Source: Parelaphostrongylus tenuis
Taxonomy: Eukaryota; Nematoda; Chromadorea; Rhabditida; Metastrongylidae
Reading direction: 5' to 3'
Length of the DNA: 64,000 nt
Assembly: GCA_019055375.1 (NCBI GenBank)
Contig: JAHQIW010000189.1
Location: 62,001 to 126,000, forward strand
The notes below the pieces were generated by a model, which was not told where the DNA came from, did no database searches, and worked only from the letters and a program-made list of their open reading frames with translations. Below, in pieces: positions 10,816 through 22,900 of this stretch (position 1 is its first letter; every line of letters starts with the position of its first letter). The translations under genes were made by a program, and so were the position numbers.

Positions 10816-13800
10816 CAATCCTCCTTTGATCCGGCGTGACTTTCTTCTCCAACATATGCGGTAGTTAGCCATAATTTGATTATGATTATTCGAGTATCCC
10901 CGCGTACCTACACTGACTTTCAAGTTTTCATCGGTCAGTATTGAACATTATCAGCATCTTAGTGCTTTACTAAAAAGAAAAAATTTATGCATCTTTGAAG
11001 TTCTCGTGAAAGATTTATTTCATGATTGAGAGGCCTTTAGATCGAAAGAAAAGAGCATTTAGGGTCAAAAGAAAATAGTAGTAGGAGTCTATGACTGTCA
11101 TGGTCATATATTGGTAATTCAGTAATGGTAGTGCTTCTATAGTATGGTTGTCATTGGGCATCAGAGCGCTAAAAAATTACCATATCCTAGCCAGTCATTT
11201 TTCTTCATTTGGACGCGGACAACCTCATTTTGCCTTTTCAACAGCTGTCAATTGACTGAAATTGGCTTACAAGCTCAATGGGGAAGATTTGTTTCTCCAT
11301 TTGCATTAACGAGAGATCCTAGCACTCACCAAATTTTCAGATCATCTCCTTTGTTTTCGTCTGGATTTGCAACAAGGATAACACCCTCGATACCCTCTTT
11401 GATAGCTGGCCAGCAGTCTCGATATCTACAAATTAAAAACTTATCCTCACTCTGAAATAGCCGGTTTCTTCAAAATTCAAAAGGCAGCGAAATTTTGATG
11501 CAATTTGGTGGAAGAATACAGCGACTTTTTGAATTTTTCGAGATGGTATAACCGGTTAAGAAATACGCTGTCATGAAAATTTGAGTTGACCATAATCATT
11601 AGTGTTGCAAAAATCATGTGAGTCTAAATACGCTGTAATAACAGAAAACCCGAGAAAAGGTCCTGCAAAGGAACCACGTTACAGAAAGTTTCAGACGCTG
11701 GCCGGTTTTTTCATCAAAATACGTAGAATAAAATTTTGTTGGAGAAATCTGCACACAAGAATGCAAAAACAATCTTGAAAAAATCAATAAGCATCATTCT
11801 TTGAAGACGTGGAGAGGGAAAGAATCGGAAATCAAGCCGATTTTACCTTTCATAGAATATGCGAGTGCGCAAAAGTTCCAGAATGCTCTCATACATCAAT
11901 GTAAGAGTTTATAAGAGCTGAAGTAGCTTGGCAGTGAATTGTAGGAACATCTTATGCTATACTATTACTTGTATGTCACCACTTACCTCATATCTCCACT
12001 ACAATCCCACAACTCAACGTCGACCTCGATTCTCTGGTCACGAATGTCCAACTCGTGGCTCTCAAATTCTACGATGCGAACTCCTGAAAAACTGTCAACC
12101 TGGAGCATTTTCTACTGATTTGTGGTCGAAATACAGTGCAATGATGTAACAGATTCTGATTACCAGTCACCACATTTATCCTATGATACCTTTCCTTCGA
12201 GTGCTTTATTAAGACCACGCTCAAATTTCAGTAGATCCTTTCATTATTATTTGAGCCAACATGTCATGTGGTCTGGTAAAGGCTCTTGTACAGCCCGAGA
12301 CGATATATCCTATGATATTCCAAAACATACAGTGAGTACACTATAATGTATGTGCGGATTTTTCAGGCGTCATACGCGATCGGCGCTTTCTCTGGCCTGC
12401 CAATCATTTTCCATTTTCTTGGAAATTTGCTAATGAAATAGTTATTACAGAAAATTTAGTTCTGTTTAAATCCCACCATATGCCTACTTACACGGGTGCG
12501 CTAAATATCGCTATTCAAACCAGCGCACTCTCTGAGCCGTACGTTATGGGATATAAGGTACAGTTATTTCTTTACGAAAAAAAGGAAAACTGCAGATTCA
12601 TCAGATTGTGCATTTACATGTTTAGACCATTGACGAACAGTAGCAAATTTCCTACGATCAATTATGTTTGAGTTTGCATTGTAAATTTCTAGTAACAGTT
12701 TGGAACCTGTCCATTCTGAACCCGTTTGCCTTCTCACGGTAGCTAAGTTGGTATTAATGTATGAAAAGGCAAAGAAATAAAAAATCCAGCTATTCAAGAG
12801 GAGTGTGACGATGACCAGCTGCTTCATACCTGTTACAGAACAGTTTCACTACTTAATCGTCACTTTCCAAACCAATGAAAAGTCTTCTGATGAACAAAGA
12901 AGATGAAAAACTGCGTAGCTCTCTCTACATTGCTATCGATCGTGTTCGTCATTTGACTTCGTAACAAAGAGAATCATCGCCGAAGAGTCGTCGCACCAAT
13001 TCTTCCCTCATTACACGCATTGGGGTCTCGTGGGCGGGCTTTCCGGTGAGGGCAGTCTCATTAATACCATCCTCCTTCGAGCCGGCAATGATTGGCTTCG
13101 TTGTTCACCCAAGCACAAACAATCACCCACTCAAGTCATGAAACGTATCGTCGTGCCATGTTACGCTTGCCTTGCGCAGATCCGGTCAGAGTTGGCAGTT
13201 CCCATCTAACAAATTCGCATTACCAATGTAGAGAGCTATCATGATAAATCAGTACCGTGTGAAGTTCTTACATCAGAGCAGACTTATTATAGGGCAAGTT
13301 ATGAAGCAAGGAATGAACACGAATTTATTGCCTACCTAAAGACGTTAATATCTCTAAGAATCAACTTGTGTTTTCATTTACAACTCAAAAAGTCATAGTC
13401 GACTTTTTATCAATCCTAGTCCTGAGGAAGGTTGAACTCTAAGTTAAATACCGTCATACCATATTACCGAACGATTACACTGCGTAGCCTCATGTTGTGA
13501 AAGAGCTGGTCCATACTTGACTACATGAAACCGTTTATAGCTAGTACCTCGTGCTTTTAACAAATCACTTCCTTCACGGAAGTAGAACTCAGCAACGTTA
13601 TCTTCCATAGGAAAAGCTTTGTTGTAGTTAATATAAGCTGCCGGTATCGTATTCCCTCTATAGTTTAGACACTGAGAATCTGCCGTACAATCAAGTTTTC
13701 TCTGTTCTTTGTTGTAATTACGAATTAGTATGCTATACTACCGGTGATCTTCACCATTCGTCAACATCTGTCTTTGCTCTTCCCATCGATCAGAAGTAAC

Positions 13801-16800
13801 TACCAAGTAGAGTACCTATGCAGTCAGATGTTCTTTATATTTGCCGGCAATCCCATACTATATTCCAGTAATCCATAGCATTTTATGCTTCCGTTGATGT
13901 TCCTTTTACTTTCTTATCGTTTTGAGATGGCGAGAGAAGCAATTTTCCAAAGAAAAAAAGTCAGGAAATTTAATGATGAGTGACTGATGACCGGCAATCA
14001 GCAAAATATTCACATTTGTCATAATTTCATCTCGTACAAATTCGGAGCAATTGAATGGTATACATTCCACGTACACTACTGGTTTTTCCGTAATATTGCC
14101 CGAAAATTTCGGCTAATCCATACTTTCAATGCTTGCACTTATCTATTCTGTGCGTTAGCGTAGTTATACAGCTCGACTGTCGTTCGTAGATTCAGTTCTT
14201 CTTCAATCGAATATCGAATATTTTTAAGCACATTTACCCTCTATTTCTCATGTGAGTTACGTGAACCTCCATTAAGCGAATGTTTGAGTCAAAGTGCTCG
14301 AGTGTAAATCCAAAAACTGAATGTCACTTAACCCTCCCATTGATCGTTGAGTTAAGATGAACTTGATTAGTTGATTTTTGATTATCAAATACTTTTTACT
14401 TCGTAACGACTGAGTAGATCTGGCGAAATCTCGCTTTTCCATCTTTTGTAACTATGCCATCCTACTCAGCCAAGAATTCCCCTCTTCGATGAAGGTGAGT
14501 GCTTTAGAAGTTGTCCACTATAGTTGAAATGGGCTTTAAGCTTCTCCTGTGAGGTTATTAAAATAAGGATTAAGCCTGCTATATCATTCACGATTGTTGG
14601 TTTAATAATCGGAGGAATCGCTGCCGTGCAGAGGAATCCTAATCCCTTTGCATGGTAGCAAGTCTCCTTGCGAATAAAAAGTGTCCGCAATTACTCGCAG
14701 CGAAAACCTGATGATGTTGTACGTGACTATCTTGAAATTTCTATGAACACTGCATTCGATTAACAAGCCAAGCGTCGATGAAGAAAGAAGCCTTTAAGTT
14801 ATTAGGCTGCAAAGCTAAATATGTATCTAATGAGGCGAGCTCGTGAAAATCTTCTACCTAGCGTCTTAAATATCAGTATTTACAGTTCCACATTCTGAAT
14901 GAGGCAGAATCCTTTGCACTGCTCAAAAGGATAAAGTGATGAAGCACACGGCGTTTATCAATCCTCAAGGAGTGCTCCATGTATTCGTCCTCAAGCGGCT
15001 TCGTTTGAAGTGATTTAATACATATCTGACCTTTGAAAAATGACTCGCGGTGGCCTACCGATGTATCAAGTCAGTGCTGCTTATCCTTTCAAACAAGTCT
15101 AGTCCAATTCACTTACGAGTACCCCCGGAGGATGAAAGGATTGATGAGCCTTAAACGAGGATCGAACCATCTCCCACATGTGCGACGCAGGTTAACCACT
15201 GTCCCACACGTGTCCTGTACACTAGTTATTGCAGTATAAACAGTACGTAGAGAAATGTGTGCCAGGTCAGCATGAATGAAGAAGTAAATAATGGTAAGGC
15301 CTAAGAAGAAGAAACAATCGGAACTGATGATTAAACTGACCTTTTGTTGGGCGATATTCTCCGAGAGATTCCATGTCAACTTGCTCTCCTAGATAATTCG
15401 AAATGGCTGTCTTTCCAGCCTGGAAATTAGTAGGTATAGCTTACTGTGTCGCTAAAGCCATAATGACAGCATGTGTAGTTTACAGCAAAAATATTTTCTG
15501 TAAGCTTATAATTTGTCCTTGGTCAGCACATTTAAATATTCAATTTCATTGTCAAGTTGCTACGAAATATATTCTAATTGAACGATTGGTAGTTGGAAGC
15601 TTTCCGTTTTCTTGCTTCTGCTACTGCAGGATAATAGTCTTCTTTCAATTCTCCTAACCAGTAATTGTTGCTAATTGTTATCATTAAAGAAATTGGTACC
15701 GTCATAGCTGCAGCTGGGGAATGAAGGTCTCTGATTTAGTGAAGAATTTCGCAGATTTACACATTCCTTGAAACAAATGTTTTGCAAGAAGTGGACTTTC
15801 TTTGAGATTCAAATTAAGAAGAATAATATTGAAGATTAACCCTTTCACGGTCATTTGTGCAGATTGTGACGCATACGTTTTCTTGTTGTTTCGTCTCCTA
15901 TATACAGATTTACATGGCACGAGCCGATTAAGTGACCCAGAATGATGAGTTTTCGTGTCTGCTATCCTGCGGATTGAAATTTCTTTTTTCTCCATAGAAA
16001 CAGAACATCGAATTGAGAATAAATGGTAGTACCAAAAGACCAATTCACTGTGCTTTTACTGATTACTGATTATCAAATAAATACTAATTTTTTAGCAGAT
16101 AAAAATCGCTCCACACACTGGGAAATTCTTTTTCAAACTTCATTGAGATCTTTTTAGGCACCTCACAATTTGTAGAACGAAGAATGGAACGTTCGAGAAA
16201 TCTCTTTGCCACACTAACCGATCATTGATTACTAATTTGATGCTGAGTTCAATAAGCCAGCAAGCCAAGCTATGATTGTTTGGTCGCCAATGTGTCTAAG
16301 GAAACGACATAACGACGCCTCGCACTGTTCCAGTGCCAACGGTCGTAAAAGCATTAATGAAAATTGCTTACGGAGCTAAAATAAGAAAAGTAACAATTAT
16401 TGGTAGCAAGTTACGACCAATTGCATATCGAAAAAACGCAGAGAAGGGATACTTTCCCGGAAATAGTGGTCAGTAGGGAGAGGCAATGAAGTGCACTGTC
16501 GGTGTTGTTCTCTCCACTATGTTTTCAACGGGTATACAAATGAAAGGAGAATTTCTTCACCGCTGTCAGCAAGAGTGGAACCAATTCGGCTGGCGACTTT
16601 GAGGTATTGTGTTCTAGAATTCACTCGGGCGCTTTTATGGGAATCGAAGTGTGTGACGGATGTCGGCTGTCAGGAGCACTAACTTCTTCGATAGGAGTAC
16701 CTAACCACTCAAATAAGTCGTTTACTTCGGCCATGAACCATTACGATAGAGCTCTCACCACAATTTTGCCTTCGGTTATCAAACATTGACGGGTTTTCTC

Positions 16801-17850
16801 TTGTAACTCTCGACATTGTGGAGTTTTGAACCTCACAGAATTTGCTAATGTTCCTCCAATTTCATTCACGTGATAAGAAACTATAGGTAAATTGTCTTTT
16901 CGAATTTGTCGACATTTCAAATATGTTTGCAAAGGCAATAGAATCAAGTACTCAAGGGGTTTTTGAGTATTTGGTAGTAATGTTAACTACTCTTTCAAAA
17001 AATGTCTGAAAATTTTCTAATTCTTTCACAACGAATCAATCACTGCATAGCTGCTCTTACATCGTATTCTATATCAATTTAGTAGTCAGTACTCAGTTTT
17101 GGAGTAGCAAACTGATTTATTGGTAGCATAGTTCTACTATTCGATTTACAAAATAAGAACAAATGGTTTAGAAAGCCAGTTCAAAGATCCGTGTTCAGGA
17201 AATAGTTCACATATTGTCATAAAGGGGTTAGGTGCCTTTTCTCCTTCGTATTTGAGAGGAGAATTTCGTCTGAATTTTCTCTTCAAGAAATGTGTAAGAT
17301 TCAAATACAGTCAGTGGTTAATTTCCTTTGTAACTTATCATATCGCAAAGTTTGTGATAAACGTAAAAGCTAAGGATAAAGCTCTTGGCGTTGATCAGTT
17401 TTTGAGCGATGCACCGTGCATTCGTGTTCAATTTTTAACTTCGTTTGGGGTGATTAAATGCATATCTGGCCTGTATAGTGACACGTGGTGGCCTTCTGCT
17501 GCTCCCAGTCAGTGCTGCTTATGCTCCCAGTCAAGTCCAAGACTAGTCTGGTACCAATTTACCGAACTCGGAGGGACGGATGTTTGGTAAGCCATGAGCG
17601 CGAGATCGAACCATTGACTTCGTCTGCCATGGAGAGCACCTCTAACCACTGCGCCACATGCGCCCTTCGTGATAAACGTAACTGCTAGCAATAATGGTAA
17701 ATATCTGTTTACAGTAGTTCAAAAAAGTCAAAAGTTAGCTTTAATGACGGTGAAATGTTCTAAAATAGGTGGCATTCTTACCAAATTAAGACATACCTTA
17801 CAGGGTCCCAGCACCAGAATCTTTTTCGGCGGTTTGTTCTCACTTTTCAT
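10652..17850 (-). CDS. ift22: IFT22/RABL5-like intraflagellar transport small GTPase
   Basis: A Rab-like GTPase of the IFT-B complex; the C. elegans counterpart is ifta-2. It acts in cilia and is moved with IFT trains. Exons on the minus strand: 17850-17797, 15419-15341, 12083-11987, 11425-11330, and a probable last exon ending at 10652. The first four junctions keep phase exactly (0, 1, 2). Visible motifs: P-loop split over exons 1 and 2 (VLGPCK then AGKTAISNYL), the GEYRPTKG/VRIVEF switch region, the ELWDCSGD motif in place of the Rab DTAGQE, and RDCWPAIKEGIEGVILV, a diagnostic IFT22 block. The ATG at 17850 is the first in frame and gives a short lead before the P-loop, as in the family. 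An X-box lies 141 bp upstream. The C-terminal third is incomplete because one junction is unresolved. Confidence 0.88.
11330..11425 (-). CDS. ift22: ift22 exon 4 (CWPA block)
   Basis: Acceptor ATTTGTAG, phase 2 in. Reads YRDCWPAIKEGIEGVILVAN then PDENKGDDLKI, ending at a GTGAGT donor in phase 2. The CWPA block and the following hydrophobic strand match the IFT22 family after the WDCSGD motif. Confidence 0.88.
11987..12083 (-). CDS. ift22: ift22 exon 3 (switch region, WDCSGD)
   Basis: Acceptor GTTTTTCAG, phase 1 in and phase 2 out at a GTAAGT donor. Reads GVRIVEFESHELDI, then VELWDCSGDM. The W-D-x-x-G motif replaces the usual D-T-A-G-Q of Rab proteins, a known peculiarity of the RABL5/IFT22 branch that suggests unusual hydrolysis. 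Confidence 0.9.
12240..12275 (+). repeat. Solitary MITE end related to 4395-4782
   Basis: TTATTTGAGCCAACATGTCATGTGGT matches the inverted end of the element at 4395-4782, and GACCACGCTCAAATTT upstream (12211) matches 4373-4388. It sits in an ift22 intron. Confidence 0.45.
12915..13245. mobile_element. MITE-like element with TAGCTCTCTCTACATTG ends
   Basis: The left end GTAGCTCTCTCTACATTG (from about 12916) is mirrored by CAATGTAGAGAGCTAT at 13226-13241. The roughly 330-bp interior is GC-richer than its surroundings, including GGGCGGGCTTTCCGGTGAG and CCGGTCAGAGTTGGCAG, and has no coding capacity. It lies in an ift22 intron. This fits a non-autonomous inverted-repeat transposon. No target-site duplication was verified. 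Confidence 0.55.
13246..15000. other. ift22 intron, no other feature seen
   Basis: Intronic with respect to ift22. Short frames only; nothing recognised. Confidence 0.5.
15015..15213 (-). repeat. tRNA-like SINE (copy 3)
   Basis: Shares GCGGTGGCCTACCGATGTATC, AGTCAGTGCTGCTTATCC and GGATCGAACCAT (B-box on the minus strand) with the other copies. It ends with a degenerate A-box region, GTTAACCACTGTCCCACACG. It lies in an ift22 intron, oriented with ift22. Confidence 0.7.
15341..15419 (-). CDS. ift22: ift22 exon 2 (GKT of P-loop)
   Basis: Acceptor TTTCCAG on the minus strand, then AGKTAISNYLGEQVD and LGEYRPTK, closing at a GTCAGT donor in phase 1. The AGKT completes the nucleotide-binding P-loop begun in exon 1. 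The Thr in YRPTKG is in the switch I position. Confidence 0.88.
17372..17668 (-). repeat. tRNA-like SINE, near full length (copy 4)
   Basis: On the minus strand it starts with a tRNA-like head: GGGCGCATGTGGCGCAGTGG (A-box TGGCGCAGTGG), then GGTTCGATCTC (B-box). A unique body follows (CCCTCCGAGTTCGGTAAATT, AGGCCAGATATGCATTTAAT) and a tail with GATCAACGCCAAGAGC. About 300 bp. It lies inside the first ift22 intron. Confidence 0.78.
17797..17850 (-). CDS. ift22: ift22 exon 1 (start, first half of P-loop)
   Basis: Eighteen codons from ATG (plus-strand CAT at 17848-17850) reading MKSENKPPKKILVLGPCK. It ends at an AAG followed by a GTATGT donor, phase 0. It supplies the beta-1 strand (ILVLG) and the first half of the P-loop; the rest (AGKT) opens the next exon. 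Confidence 0.85.
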
Positions 17851-17990
17851 TACTCTGCAACATTATTGGCGTAGATTAAGTAGCGACAAAGCATATTCTT
17901 TAATACACAGCAGAATTAAAGGATTTCTTTGGAAAAGAACAGCAACCAGTGAAAAGATGGCTATAAATGTCGCATAGGGGAAAATCAGTT

Positions 17991-18004
17991 GTTTCCATGG
18001 CGAC
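17991..18004 (-). promoter_or_regulatory. X-box (RFX/DAF-19 site) upstream of ift22
   Basis: GTTTCCATGGCGAC fits the imperfect palindrome RYYNYY-AT-RRNRAC bound by the RFX factor DAF-19 in nematode ciliary genes. Its near edge is 141 bp upstream of the ift22 ATG, within the usual distance for such sites. The position next to an independently recognised IFT gene makes chance unlikely. Because the site is palindromic, strand is nominal. Confidence 0.82.
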
Positions 18005-21000
18005 ACAAACCAGCCAGTATTACGGCGGTCATGGATTTTTTTTTATACTAGAACTTCCACCCACAATTAAAATTTCATTGTCAGATATTGTTACCGGGTA
18101 TTTAAATGACTTTTCTCTCATATACTTTCAATTTCTGCAGATATTTTTCAATATTTATTAGTTCCCCGTCTAGTGTTGGTAATACCCTCCATAAAATGAG
18201 CGTGAAATGAAAAACAAGACCATTACAGTATAGCGTTACCTCATGCTTAACCCATTATAAATCGCCACCTTTCAACCATGCTGACTGATTTCGCAAGTGC
18301 TTCCTTATGTCTTGAGTTTATAAGGTAACGGACTCTGTAGCGGTCTGCTTCTCTATATCGGAAGCTTCGAAGATCAGTAACGGATCCAACTTTACACTTT
18401 TTTCGGAGAAGATATCAAAATCAAGCTGAATATTGTAAAATGAAGATAAGAATATTACGAAGTCGAAAAACGACTACGGAATACCGTAAGCCTGGGCTGA
18501 GATGGTATTCGTGAAAAATGTTAAGTAATGCTAAACACATCTTCTTCCTTCTAGTGTTGTCTTGGACATCTCACCGCATTTATTTCGTTATTGTCCGATG
18601 ATTTTCTAGATGATTCTAGTGTTTGAACCAGTTTGATGACTCTTTTTTGTGCGCTTTTATTTAGTTCCTACATTACTACTTCTTTGAGTATTGCGGTCGA
18701 TTATATACATTTTGAGTTAAACTGTGCTTTTCACTCACCGTTTTTTTTCTTCATCTTCTTTCTTGTTCAACGCCACACTGTCTGTCATTCTCTTTTCCAG
18801 TTAGACCTCATCTTTGTGCAAATCCTTCCTTTCCTTTCCTAATCATAGCAGTCGGCGTAAAGCGTTTTATGTTTTCTCACCTGTCCAAAAAACGGCATTA
18901 ATCCCTCCGGTTTGGCGGTTTTATGACCTCTACCAAGAGAATACGGAGAATCTGCTGTAGCGTTACGAACAACTGATGTGACGCAACAATCAGCTTGCCA
19001 AGTCATTTTGCTCAACTAAGCCAATTAATCTTACTAGCTTGATTCTACTCATTGGTTTAGTGAAAGAAAAAGAAAATGAGTCGGTGGGAATAATCTGAAC
19101 ACGAAAAGAATCCAAATGAAAAGAAGCATTGTGGAGAAGGAGCATTCAAAGGTAAAACATGGAGGAAATGGGAACGAAGGAGAAAAACTAAAAGCGAGAT
19201 TAAAACTAAAATAATTTAACTCAGTCCTTGGAAGAGCTCCAAATGAATGTTTTGCATACCGTTATAGTATTGACATGTTTCTTTGGTGCAATAAATATTT
19301 TGAAAAAAGTTCTATTCTCCAGAAACTGTGGTGTACGAAAAATCGGCACTATGGAAAACGGAGGCTTTTGAATGTAGATTTTTGTTTTCGTACTATGGAA
19401 CGTATCATTTTCAAAACATTCTAGATCTTATATTTCTCCAGGGTCAAAAATCCGAGCTCAAATTTCTGCGGAGCAACGATTTTGATACTCTATAGGTTTG
19501 TCATGGTAAAAAACATGTGGATGTTGATGGTTTCCGCAACCTTTCACTGCTTTTCAGTGTTCCTTTGTTGAATTCTTAAAATTACTGCTCCTAGAGCGTT
19601 ATTTTATACGTTATCCTTTGCTGAACGTCTCTTTCGTTTATCTTTTAATGAGGTTTTCGTGAATGGAATTGCATCTGAGCGGATAATTTGCCTGCTCGTC
19701 GTCATCATGATTGTCACTCTATTCATAATTTCATATTCTTATGAATCGGGTCACGTTATAAGCACTGGTCCCTCTCTCACTGAATAATTCAGTCATAGGA
19801 GAACAAGTTAGAAAGAGTAAGGATGCCCAAAAGTGGGAGTAGTTAGAGAGAGGAAACACAAAGACCTAAGTAACCGTCGGTCCCAGATGAATTCTAAGCC
19901 TGCAGATGACTAGTAGCTGTCATTCACGCGCCTATTGTTACTTGAACGCCTATAAGGCGTTGTTAGAAGGTGTTGGTGATTCGGTAGTGACGTGAGAATG
20001 TGGGGATTCTTGAATGAGGATAGGGGACTTTGTCCGAGGCACTGGACAAGTGTGATTGGCATTAAATCCTTGAAATAATATGCGTTGATTGTTTTTGCTG
20101 AGAGTTTCAATGATACAGTGAACTTTAGAAAGCGTGGAAGTTATACGTCTTTCAAGACTTTTCCAGAAACGTCGTGCTCTTTGCATTCATAATTGTTTTG
20201 ATAGTTCAAATTATCTGATATTGATTTAACACGTTACTTTGACGATAGACTGTGTCGAACAGAGAGGAAAAAATTCAGAGACTAATGGCAACAGCTTTTC
20301 TATGAGACTCATCTCAAATGACTGCAAGAAATCCATCTCACCGATTGTTACTGAACTTCGCTATAAGTATACAATATAGTCTGTGAAAATGTCTAGAAGC
20401 TTTTCGAGGTAAGTAGATCAGTGGCATACGTATGTTTCGGCGGTATCGCTCTCTTCATCAGTGCCACACGCCCCTCACGACTACACGAAAGTTCCTGAGA
20501 TTACTACAACTACTTTGGTTTTCTCCCTCTTACTACTCTCGAGCACCTAGATTATTGCACACCTCCACACCTACATCACTTGTTTCTTCCTTTAGAATTG
20601 TTCTCTGTTATTTTTGACCTTTACGAAAGCAGTAAAGTTTTATCACACATTGGCAAATTCTACGTGTAACTTTACTTCCAAAACTTCGATGGAGTTTTCA
20701 TTTTTGCTGTTTCTTAGGCAGTGATACGCTGTTGCTAATTTACATTCAAGACCATTGTATGGTACACATCAGGCTAGAGATGAGCTCGCGTCTCACTCAT
20801 AGCGGATGCGCGTTCTACCCCTGTACTATCGATGCCGCCGCCAGGTACCACGCTTTCTTCATATGAACTATCGTAAGTGTCAACAACCAACCTGAAGGCT
20901 TTATTTTTACTTTTTTGAGGGGCGCCATGATGTTACAAATAAACGTCTGAGAATATTAAGTGGTGCGCTGTGAAGTATTGTAACTCGAGCCCACGTTATG

Positions 21001-21380
21001 GATAAAATGTGGGTTCTATTCCCGCCTGATGTCGAATGTTTTGTGTACCACTCAATATTTTTAAATTTACCTTTATGAATAAGAACCTTGAATTAATTGT
21101 GTATTAAAGTCTGGCCTACCTTCGAGCAACCTCTAGTGCTATTGTTTTCCACCTCCTCTCAGTATTAATTTTTTGATTATCTTCAGCTGAAGATATCAAG
21201 CAATTCCTTACTTATGAATCTACACTATTTTTTCAACACGGTTGTCTTATAATGGCAAATATCTCTGTGAGAGATACCTCTTTCGCTAGAATTGGGGATT
21301 ATGTGTAAGACTCTACTCGGAACTTAAGGAACTCTGTGAGACATTGAGAAAATCAAAATGTTCTGAGATATCAGCTATCA
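18005..21380. other. Intergenic, no gene recognised
   Basis: AT-rich with scattered repeat-like pieces. At 20940-21050 there is a tRNA-like B-box block (GTGGGTTCTATTCCCGCC). No exon set or RNA gene could be supported. Confidence 0.5.
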
Positions 21381-21454
21381 GCTAGGTCTCGCGGAAACCG
21401 TCAAAGCTTATCAGGGTATTTGAACATATTGTCTCCAAGAAAGTTCTCTTGGAT

Positions 21455-21711
21455 TCATGGATGTAGTCGAGGTTTGGTACGGTACATTTGCTTGTTAATT
21501 GAGGGCAAGCAGGTCGCGTCATCACAGCTGCCGTTGTGCTTATCGAATCTGTTTGTTTTTAACACAGGTGTTCGATAGGTATCGAGGTCATAAATCACTA
21601 CAATGGAAGACCGATGCTGCGGACAGTACGAATAGGAACCCCGAACACCGATTGTTGAAGATAATCGACTTCCTCTCCTTTGAAATCCACCCAAACCAAA
21701 CGCGACCGTAA
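21455..21711 (-). CDS. Unidentified two-exon terminal gene fragment
   Basis: Possible exon 21711-21602 (minus) after an AATAG acceptor reads RLVWVDFKGEEVDYLQQS, then FGVPIRTVRSIGLP, ending in phase 2 at GTAGTG. A 53-bp intron and an AAACAG acceptor lead to 21548-21455 in matching phase, reading FDKHNGSCDDATCLPSINKQ and stopping at TGA. The alternative frame of the second exon is also open to 21382. Composition is protein-like with matching phase, but I do not recognise a family and found no upstream exon. Confidence 0.3.
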
Positions 21712-22129
21712 CTATTCTCTTACTTTCTCGTCACTCTCTTCTATTTTCCTTCATCAATTTGTTTAGTATGTTTTGTCAGTATTCATATACAGATCGTTCA
21801 TATCAACGAGCTCTCATAGATATCTTCGAAGACATTACTAGACATCTTGGCACAGTTCCAGAAATAGCATTACTCCCTTAGTAGCATCCATTTTAACATC
21901 ACACACACTTCCAGTAAATTGAGCAGGATTTTCCCTTATATTTTCAATCGAATATTATTGTCATTGATTTACTTGGAAAGAATAAATATTGGGTTGTCAC
22001 CAGAACAATAGTCTATTTCAAATGTAGAGTTTGAACTACTATAAATTGGTTCAAACACAACATTATCATTTGAATTAGGAAAATAAGGATGTTTTGCAAT
22101 TGATTGTAAAGAAGATGAAAATTCGACTT

Positions 22130-22900
22130 CCTCGTAGCTTAAGATTCTAAACCTTGATATTTTTCAAGAAATTCTCCAACTGAAGTTCTGATGGTGATGA
22201 TTTTCAAAACTGCAAGATGTGATTACGATGGGTTTTTGGTTTCGTAACCTAAGCCGTTCAACTTTTGCCAAAAACGTTGTGTGACTTCAGTTATGTGTGG
22301 GATCATTTGAGAGAATCCGTTGACACATAGCGATGGCAGAAGTTTCAGCTATTTTTTCTCACCTTGTCGACTTCCTGGCAACATATGATTTGGTGCTTTG
22401 CAGGAATTCTGCAAATTCTAGTGAACAGTTTCACATGACACTACCAATTATGGGCGTCCAATCGTGCAAATTTGATGAGTGTTTATGAGCCTCAAGTCTG
22501 TTTCACCAATGAACGTTGTCGATTGTCGTAGAAAATCTATTTCCCATCGCACGTCACAATGATCCCAAAAAATTGGTCATTCATTTTGTGTTCACAAGAA
22601 GAAGCTAAGAGCAGACTTTAGTTCGACGGTCTCTTTATTATTCTTTGAAATCGTGTCGCATTCATTTATCCAGCTTACTGGCCCTCTCACAATCAGAGCA
22701 ATCGTCAAATAGCGAATACCGAGCTCTTGTGTAACCCTTCAAACATTCTTTGAGGTTTGACTTGGATTAATGGCTTTATGTGGTTCTCGTTATGTCCTTT
22801 TAAACGTTCCGGATCGTATGGTGAACGCCTATATCCTCGTCAGACTTTTTGAGATTCAAACATGTTTATGCATTCAGAAGTCTGTGCTTTGATGACGTTT
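22130..22900 (-). pseudogene. Degenerate mariner transposase
   Basis: On the minus strand, broken frames follow a mariner transposase of the SETMAR-like type: a block around CDVRW corresponding to the VTCDEKW catalytic motif, RQRSLVK-like text, then QRFWQKLNGLGYETKNPS near 22250, upstream of the region holding the last catalytic Asp. Stops and frameshifts are frequent, so it is dead. Confidence 0.6.
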
